Positions 6,865 through 14,981 of a stretch of 64,000 nt of DNA are shown piece after piece; position 1 is the first letter of the stretch, and every line of letters begins with the position of its first letter. The position numbers and the translations under genes were made by a program. The notes under the pieces were generated by a model. That model was not told the origin of the DNA. It worked only from the letters and a program-made list of their open reading frames with translations, and did no database searches. The DNA comes from JAKJGV01 sp964617565 (GTDB lineage Bacteria; Verrucomicrobiota; Kiritimatiellia; CAIQIC01; JAGNIJ01), in assembly GCA_964617565.1 (NCBI GenBank), contig CAZTYH010000001.1, positions 1 to 64,000 of the forward strand. Direction: 5' to 3'.

Positions 6865-9411
6865 ATGGGTAAAAATCTTGTCATAGTCGAATCGCCCGCC
6901 AAGGCCCGCACCATCAACAAGATTCTTGGAAGCGATTATACCGTCAAAGCTTCCATGGGCCACGTGCGCGACCTCCCCGAAAAAGAGTTCGGCATTGATC
7001 TCCAGGACGGATTCAAGCCGAAGTACGTCACCATCAAGGGGCGCGAAAAAGTGTTGAAGGAATTGTCCGCAGCCGCCAAGGGCGTCGAATCCGTTTTCCT
7101 CGCGCCCGATCCCGACCGTGAGGGCGAGGCGATCGCCTGGCATTTGAAGACGGCCCTCAAGGGAAAGGTCCCGGAAGACCGATTCTACCGCGTGACCTAT
7201 AACGAAATCACCGCGCCCGCGATTCGCAAGGCGTTCAGCGAGCCGGGGCGGATTGACGAGCACAAAGTGGATTCCCAGCAGGCGCGCCGCGTGTTGGACC
7301 GCTTGGTCGGTTACAAGGTGAGCCCGCTGCTCTGGCGTCGCATTCGTGGCGCTTCGAGCGCGGGACGGGTACAGTCTGTAGCCCTTCGCCTGGTGTGCGA
7401 GCGCGAGCGCGAGATCCAGAATTTCAAGCCGGAGGAGTACTGGATTGTAGGCGCCCGCGTAAGGAAAAACGTGGATCCACGCGACCCGTTCGATATCCGC
7501 TTGGCGAAGATGAACGGGCAGAAGGCGGAGATTCGGACGGAGGCGGAAGCGCAGAAAGTGCGCGCCGACCTTGAGGGCCGCCCGCTGGCCGTCGCTTCGG
7601 TGACAACGAAAGAAGTCACGAAGAGAGCGATGCCGCCATATATCACCAGCACGCTTCAGCAGGCGGGCTCGAGCGTTTACGGGTTCTCTCCTTCGCACAC
7701 CATGCGCGTGGCGCAGAAGCTGTATGAAGGAGTGGATTTCGGCGAGGGGCCCGTCGGTTTGATCACCTACATGAGGACCGACTCCTTCAATGTTTCCCGC
7801 GAGGCGCAGGCCTCATGCCGGGAATTCATTCGTGGGACGTTCGGTGCGGAATTTCTCCCCGAGCAGCCGAATTCCTTCCGCAGCCGCTCGAGTGCGCAGG
7901 AGGCGCATGAAGCGATACGCCCCACGGAAGTGACGCGCACACCGGAACAGCTTGCTTCGGTCCTGGCGCCGGACGAACTTAAGCTGTATCGCCTGATCTG
8001 GCAACGGTTCGTCGCCAGCCAGATGGCTCCCGCGAAAATCGCGCAGCGGACCGTGGAGGTAGAGGCCCTGGAATTGGACGATCGTAAAACGCCTTACCTT
8101 TTCCGGGCCACGTCTTCGGAAATCGTTTTCCCCGGCTATATGCGTGTCACGGGCGCCGAAGAGAAAAAGAAGGCCGAGGAAAACAGCGACGAAATAGACC
8201 GATTACCTGCGCTCGAGAAGGGCGAACCGCTCGAATGGCTGGAGTGGCTGCAACAACAGAAATTCACCCAGCCTCCGCCGCGCTACACGGAAGCCTCGCT
8301 GGTCCGCGCGCTGGAGGAGAACGGGGTGGGGCGGCCCAGCACCTATGCACAGGTGCTTTCAACGCTGCAAAACCGGCGCTACGTCCTCAAGGAAAAACGC
8401 ATGCTGCTGCCGACGGAGATCGGCATGAAAGTCTGCGACTTCCTTGTCGCGCATCTCGCCGAGCTTTTCGATGTGAAGTTTACCGCCGGCATGGAGACCC
8501 TGCTTGACGAGGTGGAAAGCGGATCGGTCCGATGGGTCACGATGATGGAGAAGTTCTACACGGACTTCCTGGCATGGCTTGAAAAGGCCAAAGGGCCGCC
8601 GGCCGATCCCGACACGGTTCGCAAGCTGCTGGATATCCTGTCCGGCGTGCGCGAGTGGGCTCCGGAAGCGAAGCGGGGTCGGCGGACCTATAGTGATGAA
8701 AAGTTCGTCACATCGTTGCGCACCCAGCTCGAAGCAGCAAAACCCATTTCCCAGCAGCAGTACGAAGGATTGAAGCGGGTCGCGTGCCGTTATGCGGAGC
8801 AGGTTCCCGTGCTGCGCGAGCAGGCGGAAGCCCTGGGCCTTGTGGAGCAGTTTGCGCGCGCGGCTGAAGAAGCTGAGCCGCCTCGCGAAGAAACGGTCCG
8901 CAAGCTCGATATTCTCTCCCGTGTGAAATTCGATGAGCCGAAGAAGGTCGGCAAACGCACTTTTGACGACAAGGCCTTCTCGGATTCGCTTCGGGAACAG
9001 GTGGAGCGGGGTCGGCGGCTTTCGGCGAAACAGGTGCATCACCTGGACCGGATGTTCACCCGGTACTCGGGGCAGATCGAAGGATACGAAAAAATCGCCA
9101 ACGATCTGGGGCTGCATGCGGGCGCAGCGGAGGACAAGGAAAGTGGCCCCTTGCTCGAGGCCTTGAAGCATGTAAAAGAGTGGAAACCGGCCGTGATGCG
9201 GGGCCGGCGCGAGTGGGATGATCACAAGTTCTACCAGTCGCTTGCCCGCCAGTTCGAGCAGCGCAAATGCCTTTCGCCGAAGCAGGTTTCCTCGCTCAAG
9301 AAAATGGTCGGCCGGTATGCGGCGCAGGTGCCCAATTTCGACCGGTTGGTTGAGCAGTTCGGGATTCCGTTGCGCCGCGGCAAAGCGCAGTCGAAGGCGC
9401 CGGCGGAATGA
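6865..9411 (+). CDS. topA: DNA topoisomerase I with three novel C-terminal repeats
   Basis: An 848-aa type IA topoisomerase that relaxes negative supercoils. The Toprim domain starts LVIVESPAKARTI, with the DPDREGEAIAWH acidic motif near 92-103; the active-site region is GLITYMRTDS with Tyr302. The catalytic core ends near residue 575. No four-cysteine zinc ribbons follow. Instead residues 581-848 hold three related segments beginning about 581, 674 and 757, each with a basic turn (RGRR/KVGKR/RGRR), an aromatic-acidic D-[DE]-KF patch, and S-x-KQ...L-K...RY-x-Q. Start ATG 6865 has a GGAG site. The stop overlaps xerC by ATGA, so the two are translationally coupled. Confidence 0.97.
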   Translation: MGKNLVIVESPAKARTINKILGSDYTVKASMGHVRDLPEKEFGIDLQDGFKPKYVTIKGREKVLKELSAAAKGVESVFLAPDPDREGEAIAWHLKTALKGKVPEDRFYRVTYNEITAPAIRKAFSEPGRIDEHKVDSQQARRVLDRLVGYKVSPLLWRRIRGASSAGRVQSVALRLVCEREREIQNFKPEEYWIVGARVRKNVDPRDPFDIRLAKMNGQKAEIRTEAEAQKVRADLEGRPLAVASVTTKEVTKRAMPPYITSTLQQAGSSVYGFSPSHTMRVAQKLYEGVDFGEGPVGLITYMRTDSFNVSREAQASCREFIRGTFGAEFLPEQPNSFRSRSSAQEAHEAIRPTEVTRTPEQLASVLAPDELKLYRLIWQRFVASQMAPAKIAQRTVEVEALELDDRKTPYLFRATSSEIVFPGYMRVTGAEEKKKAEENSDEIDRLPALEKGEPLEWLEWLQQQKFTQPPPRYTEASLVRALEENGVGRPSTYAQVLSTLQNRRYVLKEKRMLLPTEIGMKVCDFLVAHLAELFDVKFTAGMETLLDEVESGSVRWVTMMEKFYTDFLAWLEKAKGPPADPDTVRKLLDILSGVREWAPEAKRGRRTYSDEKFVTSLRTQLEAAKPISQQQYEGLKRVACRYAEQVPVLREQAEALGLVEQFARAAEEAEPPREETVRKLDILSRVKFDEPKKVGKRTFDDKAFSDSLREQVERGRRLSAKQVHHLDRMFTRYSGQIEGYEKIANDLGLHAGAAEDKESGPLLEALKHVKEWKPAVMRGRREWDDHKFYQSLARQFEQRKCLSPKQVSSLKKMVGRYAAQVPNFDRLVEQFGIPLRRGKAQSKAPAE

Positions 9412-10381
9412 CGGCCTCGATCCAGGACGTGATGAGCGATCCCTGTGTCGCTTCTTTTGTGCAGTATCTTCGCGCCGAGCGGGATGCGTCCTTCCACACG
9501 ATCACCGGTTATGTACTCGATATCCGTCAGTTCGCGTCGAACAAGTGGGGGCCGGATGCGCAGCCTCCTTATGACTGGAAGAGCGTGGACCGGTATGCCG
9601 CGCGAAAGTTTCTTGTTGGTTTCCAGAAAGCGGAAATGACACCCGCGACCACCGGGCGGAAAATTTCCAGTTTGCGATCGTTCTTCCGATTTCTGCTGCG
9701 GGAAGAGCATGCCAGAGTGAATCCTTTTTCCGGGCTCCTGGTTCCAAAGCGCGGGCGCAAGCTGCCTCGCGTGCTGAGCGTGAACGAAGTGGGGCGGTTG
9801 CTCCAGGCGCCCGCGCAGCAGGGTCCCGCTCCGGAAAAAATACGGAATCCGCGCGACCGGGTCTGGGAGGAATACATGCGCGCCCGCGACACGGCGATCC
9901 TGGAGTTGCTCTACAGCACGGGGATGCGGGTCGGTGAACTGGCGGGGTTGACGGATGAGCAGGTGGAATACCTGTCCGGCGTGGTGAAGGTGCGCGGTAA
10001 AGGGAAGAAGGAACGGTTGTGTCCTTTCGGCCGGCCTGCCCATCGCGCGTTGCGCGCGGCGGTGGAGAGCCGCGACCGTTTTCGGATGCTGCTTGGGAAA
10101 AAAGGCGCGGCGCCCGCGTTGTTCCTGAACCGTCACGGAGGGCGGTTGACGACGCGCTCGGTGGAGCGCATGGTGAAAAGATATCTCCCGGATGCGGGGC
10201 TCAATCCGAATATATCGCCCCATGCATTGCGCCACAGCTTTGCCACGCATATGCTGGATGCGGGCGCGGATTTAAGGAGCGTTCAGGAGTTATTGGGACA
10301 TGCCAGTCTGTCCACCACGCAGATTTACACGCATGTTTCCGTGGAGCGTCTCAAGGAGGTTTACGAGCAAGCTCATCCCCG
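9408..10381 (+). CDS. Tyrosine recombinase XerC/XerD (3' end in gap)
   Basis: A tyrosine recombinase of the Xer type, about 324 residues visible. The N-terminal SAM-like arm-binding domain covers about 1-100 (FVQYLRAERDASFHT). The catalytic residues are present: Arg in GMRVGELAGL, Lys in GKGKKERLCP, HALRHSFATH, LGHASLSTTQ and the nucleophile Tyr307 in QIYTHV. The sequence reaches EQAHP at the gap, so only a few C-terminal residues are missing. It resolves chromosome dimers at dif with a partner recombinase and FtsK. An insertion near 142-156 (QQGPAPEKIRNPRDRVWEEY) is seen in XerC/D of several phyla. The topA-xerC context argues for a housekeeping Xer rather than a phage integrase; XerC and XerD cannot be told apart here. 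Confidence 0.93.
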
Positions 10382-10481
10382 NNNNNNNNNNNNNNNNNNN
10401 NNNNNNNNNNNNNNNNNNNNNNNNNNNNNNNNNNNNNNNNNNNNNNNNNNNNNNNNNNNNNNNNNNNNNNNNNNNNNNNNN
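10382..10481. other. Assembly gap (100 N)
   Basis: Exactly 100 N between the 3' end of the Xer recombinase and the interior of the Kdo transferase. The first 70-80 residues of the latter and any promoter or intergenic region are lost here; the real length is unknown and probably larger than 100. Confidence 0.99.
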
Positions 10482-11524
10482 AATTCGTTTTGTCCACCAC
10501 GACATCCACCGGGCGGAAGATTGCCGAAGAAAATATCAAGGAGGAGGATGTCCTCATTTATTTTCCTCTCGATTTCCCTTTTGTCATGCGGAGGGTACTC
10601 GAAATCATTCATCCGCGCATGCTCATCCTTGTGGAATGCGAGCTTTGGCCGAACCTGATTCGCCTGGCCAAGCGGCGCGGCATTCCGGTTGCGCTGATTA
10701 ACGGGCGTATCTCCGAACATTCCTATCGCGGCTATCGGAAGCTGCGAATGTTTACCCGGCCACTGCTGGCGCAGGCAGATCTGTTGTGCGTCCAAAGCAA
10801 GAGAGAAAAAGAGATGCTGGTTGACCTGGGCGCCGACGAGAAACGTCTGCATATACTGAGCAGCGCGAAATACGACATCACTCCGCTGGGCAATGATGGA
10901 GAAGAGAAGGCGCTGGCGGTCCTCCGGCAGGCGGGCGTAAAGGATGGGGAGCCGGTTTTGCTCGGTGGCTCCACGTGGCCCGGTGAAGAAGCGGCGCTCC
11001 TGGATTTTTACAAGGAAAACCGCGGACGTTTTCCCGGGTTGCGGTTGGTGTTGGTGCCACGCCATTTTGAGCGGTCGGACGAAGTGCAGCGCGAGATTGA
11101 ATCGCATGGCTTTGCCGCGTTGCGGCGTTCCCGCTTGCCGGAAGGCACGGCGTCCCCGGATTCCGTCCTGCTGGTGGATACAACCGGCGAGTTGAGATGT
11201 TTCTATGCGGTGGCAACGGTTATTTTCGTGGGGAAGAGCCTGACCGATCATGGCGGGCAGAACATCATCGAGCCGGCCCAGTGCGGGAAACCGATCGTAG
11301 TCGGCCCGTATATGGAAAATTTTCCCGTCATCATACGGGATTTCCTCGCGGCCGAGGCGATTGTGCAGGTGCGGGATGCGGGGGATTTCATGGCCGAGGT
11401 ATCGCGACTGCTGGCCGATTCCCAAGCCCGGGCGTCTCTCGGGGAGCGTGCGCAACGCCTGGTTCTGGAGAAGTCGGGAGCGATCAAAAAGACCATCGCG
11501 CTCGTGGACAAACTGCTTTCATAA
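10482..11524 (+). CDS. waaA: 3-deoxy-D-manno-octulosonic acid transferase (5' truncated)
   Basis: Kdo transferase (GT30), which moves Kdo from CMP-Kdo onto lipid A precursor at the cytoplasmic face of the inner membrane. The frame is open from the gap: LSTTTSTGRKIAEE, IYFPLDFPFVMRR, ILVECELWPNLI, ALINGRISEHSYRGYR and GGSTWPGEE. Near the end GGQNIIEPAQCGKPIVVGPYMENF-type residues form the nucleotide-binding block. About 347 residues are visible of a usual 420, so the N-terminal membrane anchor is missing. This gene shows the organism makes LPS and has an outer membrane. The stop at 11522-11524 is followed by a promoter-like sequence for the next genes. Confidence 0.95.
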
Positions 11525-11555
11525 GCCTTGCCGCGGGCAGGACGGCAGATCGTTT

Positions 11556-11584
11556 TTGACAATAACACGGGCTGAAACTACTAT
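11556..11584 (+). promoter_or_regulatory. Sigma-70-type promoter
   Basis: TTGACA at 11556-11561, 17-base spacer, TACTAT at 11579-11584. The -35 is a perfect match and the -10 is a 4/6 match. It lies between waaA and the FmdB-like gene (ATG 11623), giving a leader of about 30 bases. Confidence 0.6.
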
Positions 11585-11622
11585 CCTCAGGTCCGGGAAA
11601 GCATGTTCAGGGTTGTTTATCT

Positions 11623-11943
11623 ATGCCAACGTACGAATATGAATGTCAGCGGTGTTCACACCGATTTGAGCGGTTTCAAGGCATAAAGGATGAGCCGGTC
11701 AAGCGTTGTCCGAAGTGCAAGGGGAAGGTGGCGCGCCTGATCGGGACGGGGGCCGGCGTGATTTTCAAGGGCTCCGGCTTTTATACGACGGATTACCGCA
11801 GCGACTCGTACAGGAAAGCGGCGAAGCAGGAATCCGCGCCTGCGGCAAGCGAAGTGGCGAAAACATCCACCGGCAAAGAAACCTCCGGTAAAACGAGCGA
11901 ATCTTCAAAAAGCAAGACGGCTGGGGCCGCCGGTAAAACATGA
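11623..11943 (+). CDS. FmdB-family zinc ribbon protein
   Basis: A 106-aa protein with the FmdB/CxxC_CxxC_SSSS regulatory domain: MPTYEYECQRCSHRFE, then VKRCPKCKGKVARLIG and GVIFKGSGFYTTDYR. Two CxxC pairs (residues 8/11 and 29/32) should bind one zinc. The C-terminal 45 residues are Ser/Thr/Lys/Ala-rich and disordered, as in many family members. The role of the family is poorly known; the name comes from a putative regulator near formamidase genes. Its stop overlaps the next gene by ATGA, so the two zinc-ribbon proteins are probably co-translated. Confidence 0.92.
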   Translation: MPTYEYECQRCSHRFERFQGIKDEPVKRCPKCKGKVARLIGTGAGVIFKGSGFYTTDYRSDSYRKAAKQESAPAASEVAKTSTGKETSGKTSESSKSKTAGAAGKT

Positions 11944-12659
11944 GCAGAGGCGGAATAAAATGCCCGCGTTGCGGGAATATCAACACGTTCGGGCGCGTGT
12001 TCTGTTCGAGGTGTGGCGTGCGGTTGGATTTATCGCGCGTGAATACCAGGGTTCTTGCAAAGAGCATTGAGCGCCCACACAGCAGCGCGCTCCGGCTTTT
12101 TCGCTTTCTCCTTTTCGTGGCGCTGCTGGCGGTCGTTGCGCTTCTTCTCTGGCCTTCCGGATTGGTCGGAGCGCCCGGTGCCGTGCGCGATGCGCGTTCA
12201 ATGGAAAGAAAAATAGCGGCCGTTATGCGCGCGCAGCAGGCTGGGCTTTACGTTTTCGAGATTATTTCAGAGCGGGAGGCCAACGCTTACCTGGCCGAAA
12301 TCCTCAAACGAAATGAAGGCATATCGAGATCCGAGGGCATGAAGCTCGGAATCGAAGCCATCACCATGGGTTTTCAGCCGGACGGCTTGACGGTCGTCAT
12401 CCTCGCGGCGTGGGGGCCATTGCGCATATCCTATGAAGTTACAGGCATGCCGGTGATTGACGAGGAAGGCTTCAAGCTGGATGTGATATCCGCGCGGTGG
12501 GGGCACCTGCCGTTGCCGGGGCCGAGCGGGCAATGGATCAGCGAGCGTGTGGCCCGCGTTTTTTCGCAGATGCAGCGGGAGCGGCGTATGCTGGATGATC
12601 TCCAGCGGTGCGATGTCGGGAAGGGCAAGGTTCGCCTTGTGACAAAAGGCCGGCGGTAA
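11940..12659 (+). CDS. Zinc-ribbon single-pass membrane protein, unknown
   Basis: A 239-aa protein. A cytoplasmic zinc ribbon is seen at 8-26 (CPRCGN...FCSRCGVRL). One membrane helix follows at about 52-73 (LFRFLLFVALLAVVALLLW), then an extracytoplasmic domain of about 160 residues with alternating hydrophobic strands. Positives before the helix suggest N-in, C-out topology. The extracytoplasmic part (ISEREANAYL, GFQPDGLTVVI, WGHLPLPGP) has a look of AsmA/DUF2140-like beta-rich domains, but I do not assign a family. Coupled by ATGA to the FmdB-like gene. Function unknown. Confidence 0.8.
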   Translation: MSRGGIKCPRCGNINTFGRVFCSRCGVRLDLSRVNTRVLAKSIERPHSSALRLFRFLLFVALLAVVALLLWPSGLVGAPGAVRDARSMERKIAAVMRAQQAGLYVFEIISEREANAYLAEILKRNEGISRSEGMKLGIEAITMGFQPDGLTVVILAAWGPLRISYEVTGMPVIDEEGFKLDVISARWGHLPLPGPSGQWISERVARVFSQMQRERRMLDDLQRCDVGKGKVRLVTKGRR

Positions 12660-12698
12660 GCGTGCCGGTATAATGGCAATAAATAAAGAGGCGCTTCA

Positions 12699-14423
12699 AT
12701 GAGAGACAAAGAAGAATTCTACAACACGTTGTGCAGCATAGACGGCAAAGAGTTTTCCGAATATGCGCAATTGGTCGGAGATTTCGATTTCTCGCGCTAC
12801 GTGTTGAAAATCAGCAGCGTCCAGCACGGCACGGGTGGCCGCGGGAATTCAACGCTCTTCTTGTTGCGTGTACCGCAGATCATCGCGCTTTTCCCCCCGC
12901 ATCTTTTCAACACGCCGGTGCGCCGCACGGCGCTTGAAGATTTTCTCACGCGTAAGCTTGCGGGACGCATCGAGAGCGCCGCCCGCTACGACGGACAAGG
13001 CATGTCGCGGCGGCGCATGTCCGTGGCTTGTCCGGGCCAGAAAATCCTGCCGCGCTCGGCGATGGTGGTGACCGAGGAATATATCGAGGCGCGCATCTAC
13101 GTGGACCTGCCGGAAAGAGATGGCCGCGTCGCGGGTGACACCGCCTTGCAGATGTTTTTTGACGATTTGCCGGAACTGGTCAACGCATCGTTGATTTACT
13201 GTAATTTGAGCGAGACCGAGATTCATGACTTCGTCAACTTGATGGAAGACGCCGATCAGATCCGCCAGGTATTGCCGACGCGCGGGTGGGTGGGTTTTGT
13301 TGCGGAAGGGTCGCTGCTTTCCCGCGCGGGAGATTCGGATCTTCCGGACTACGAGCAACTGGCATCCCTGACGGTTTCGAATGATATCGCGGTCGAGATG
13401 GACGTTCCCAACGCGGGCAAGGTGCGCGGGTTCGGCGTACCGACGGGAGTCACCGTGATTCTTGGTGATGCCTGTTCGGGCCGCGTGGAGTTGATGCACG
13501 CGCTGGCGGCTGGCATCTATAATCATGTGCCCGGTGACGGGCGCGAGATGTGCATCACGGTCCCCGACGCTGCCTACGTGAATACGGAACCGGGACGCAG
13601 CATTCAACATGTGGACATCAGCGCTTTCGTCGGAGGGGATGATCGAGGTCCAAACACGCGGCAATTTTCGACGTCGCATGCCGACGCGGTTTCATCGCAG
13701 GCGGCGGAGTTGGTTGAGGCGCTGGAAGCCGGCGCGCGGGCGTTGCTGCTGGATGAATCCGATTCAGCTCCCGAATTTCTCGCCCTCAGCGCGGCCACGG
13801 CGGCCTTGATCCCGGGCGTCGAACAGCGGGTTTCGCCTCTGGCCCTGCGCGCGCGGCAGATCGCGGATGAACTCGGTGTTTCTATCGTTGTGGGTGGCGC
13901 GGCGACCGTGGGCGATTTCATCCCGTTTGCCGATACGGTACTGTCGGTGGACCGATACCAGGTTACGGATGTCACGCAGCAAGCCAAGTCCCTCGCGATG
14001 AAGGCCCCGTCCTTGAAAGGGCGGTCCGTTGATCTGGCCGGACTGGTGGATCGCGGCCGCTGGATCGTGCCGAGCAGTATTGATCCGAGCCTTGGACGTT
14101 TCGACGCCAGCATTGATGCGTCGTCGGTAAAAACGCTGAAGTTCGGTCGCACCACCGTGGACCTGGGACGCGTGCACCAGATCGCCGACATCTATCAAAC
14201 GCTGACGATAGGACGCATCCTCTATTACGCCAAGTTACGTTACCTGGATGAGCCGCGCCCGATTCGTGAGGTGCTGGACCTGATTGACCGCGATTTAAGC
14301 ACGGAAGGTCTCGAGTCGCTTACGCGCGATTTGCGCGGCGACCTGGCGCGTCCGCGGCGCTATGAAATTGCGGCGGCATTGAACCGGCTTCAGACACTTC
14401 GAATCGCCCCATCGCCTGAATGA
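12699..14423 (+). CDS. ABC_ATPase (PF09818-type) with degenerate P-loop
   Basis: A 574-aa cytoplasmic protein of the family annotated as predicted ATPase of the ABC class. The whole length follows the family: RGNSTLFLLRVPQ-type N-terminal region, the MSVACPGQKILPRSAM block, IYNHVPGDGREMCITV, HVDISAF, FSTSHADAVSSQAAELVEALEAGA, LLLDESDSAP and SVDRYQVTDVT. From memory the family P-loop is GGGYHGKSTLL; here residues 256-263 read GDACSGRV, so the Lys is Arg262 and the Ser/Thr is Val263. Asp352 and Glu353 at the Walker B position remain. It may therefore bind but not hydrolyse nucleotide. It stands alone between a membrane protein gene and dtd. The cellular role of the family is not known. Confidence 0.85.
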   Translation: MRDKEEFYNTLCSIDGKEFSEYAQLVGDFDFSRYVLKISSVQHGTGGRGNSTLFLLRVPQIIALFPPHLFNTPVRRTALEDFLTRKLAGRIESAARYDGQGMSRRRMSVACPGQKILPRSAMVVTEEYIEARIYVDLPERDGRVAGDTALQMFFDDLPELVNASLIYCNLSETEIHDFVNLMEDADQIRQVLPTRGWVGFVAEGSLLSRAGDSDLPDYEQLASLTVSNDIAVEMDVPNAGKVRGFGVPTGVTVILGDACSGRVELMHALAAGIYNHVPGDGREMCITVPDAAYVNTEPGRSIQHVDISAFVGGDDRGPNTRQFSTSHADAVSSQAAELVEALEAGARALLLDESDSAPEFLALSAATAALIPGVEQRVSPLALRARQIADELGVSIVVGGAATVGDFIPFADTVLSVDRYQVTDVTQQAKSLAMKAPSLKGRSVDLAGLVDRGRWIVPSSIDPSLGRFDASIDASSVKTLKFGRTTVDLGRVHQIADIYQTLTIGRILYYAKLRYLDEPRPIREVLDLIDRDLSTEGLESLTRDLRGDLARPRRYEIAAALNRLQTLRIAPSPE

Positions 14424-14468
14424 TGCGCGGCGAGGGCTGGGGAGCGCGTTCCGGGAGGCTGTGCGGTT

Positions 14469-14924
14469 GTGAAACTGGTCATACAGCGAGTGCGAAGCGC
14501 GAATGTGACGGTGGACGGCAAGGAGGTGGCGCGGATTGGGCAGGGGGCCTTGATCCTTGTCGGCGTCGCCAGGGGCGATTCCCAGATTGACGTGCGGTAT
14601 CTTGCGCGCAAAACGTCCCAGCTTCGCATCTATGATGATGAAGCCGGACGGCTGAATAACGCGATCAACGAAATCAAGGGTTCGTTCCTCGTCGTCAGCC
14701 AGTTCACCCTTTACGCGGACTGTTCCAAGGGCAATCGGCCGGGTTATACGGATGCGGCGGAACCGGCGGAGGCGGAGCGTTTATACGAGGAATATGTCCG
14801 CGAATTGCGCATACTCGGACATGAAGCTCAAACCGGTCTGTTTGGCGCGAAAATGGTGGTGCGCCTTGCAAATGACGGTCCCGTGACAATCATCATGGAG
14901 AGTTGCGGACGGACAACGCCGTAA
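14469..14924 (+). CDS. dtd: D-aminoacyl-tRNA deacylase
   Basis: A 151-aa DTD1-type enzyme that removes D-amino acids (and Gly from tRNA-Ala) mischarged onto tRNA. The N-terminus MKLVIQRVRSANVTVDGK and the two signature motifs, SQFTLYADCSKGNRPGY near 77-93 and NDGPVTIIME near 136-145, are intact (the Gly-Pro motif normally is GPVT). Length is normal. The start is GTG at 14469, about 45 bases after the upstream stop. Cytoplasmic, housekeeping. A short tandem repeat array begins 13 bases after the stop. Confidence 0.96.
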   Translation: MKLVIQRVRSANVTVDGKEVARIGQGALILVGVARGDSQIDVRYLARKTSQLRIYDDEAGRLNNAINEIKGSFLVVSQFTLYADCSKGNRPGYTDAAEPAEAERLYEEYVRELRILGHEAQTGLFGAKMVVRLANDGPVTIIMESCGRTTP

Positions 14925-14936
14925 ACTCAGGAGGCA

Positions 14937-14964
14937 GAAGTCAGAGGTCAGAAGTCAGGGGTCA
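14937..14964 (+). repeat. 7-bp tandem repeat array (GAAGTCA type), 4 units
   Basis: Four head-to-tail heptamers: GAAGTCA, GAGGTCA, GAAGTCA, GGGGTCA. It fills the short interval between dtd and the following secreted-protein gene. Two other arrays of the same unit lie at 36675 and, inverted, at 48770. Confidence 0.85.
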
Positions 14965-14981
14965 GGAAAGAGTTCTCATTG

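Noticed and set aside
5060..7698. Long minus-strand ORFs across dprA and topA (5060-6616, 6439-7698)
   Set aside because: They lie opposite well-supported genes, and the His/Arg-rich translations are typical of antisense frames in GC-rich DNA.
9408..10381. Tyrosine recombinase as a phage or island integrase
   Set aside because: Its topA neighbour with ATGA overlap, its Xer-like length and motifs, and the absence of att repeats or phage genes point to a housekeeping Xer protein.
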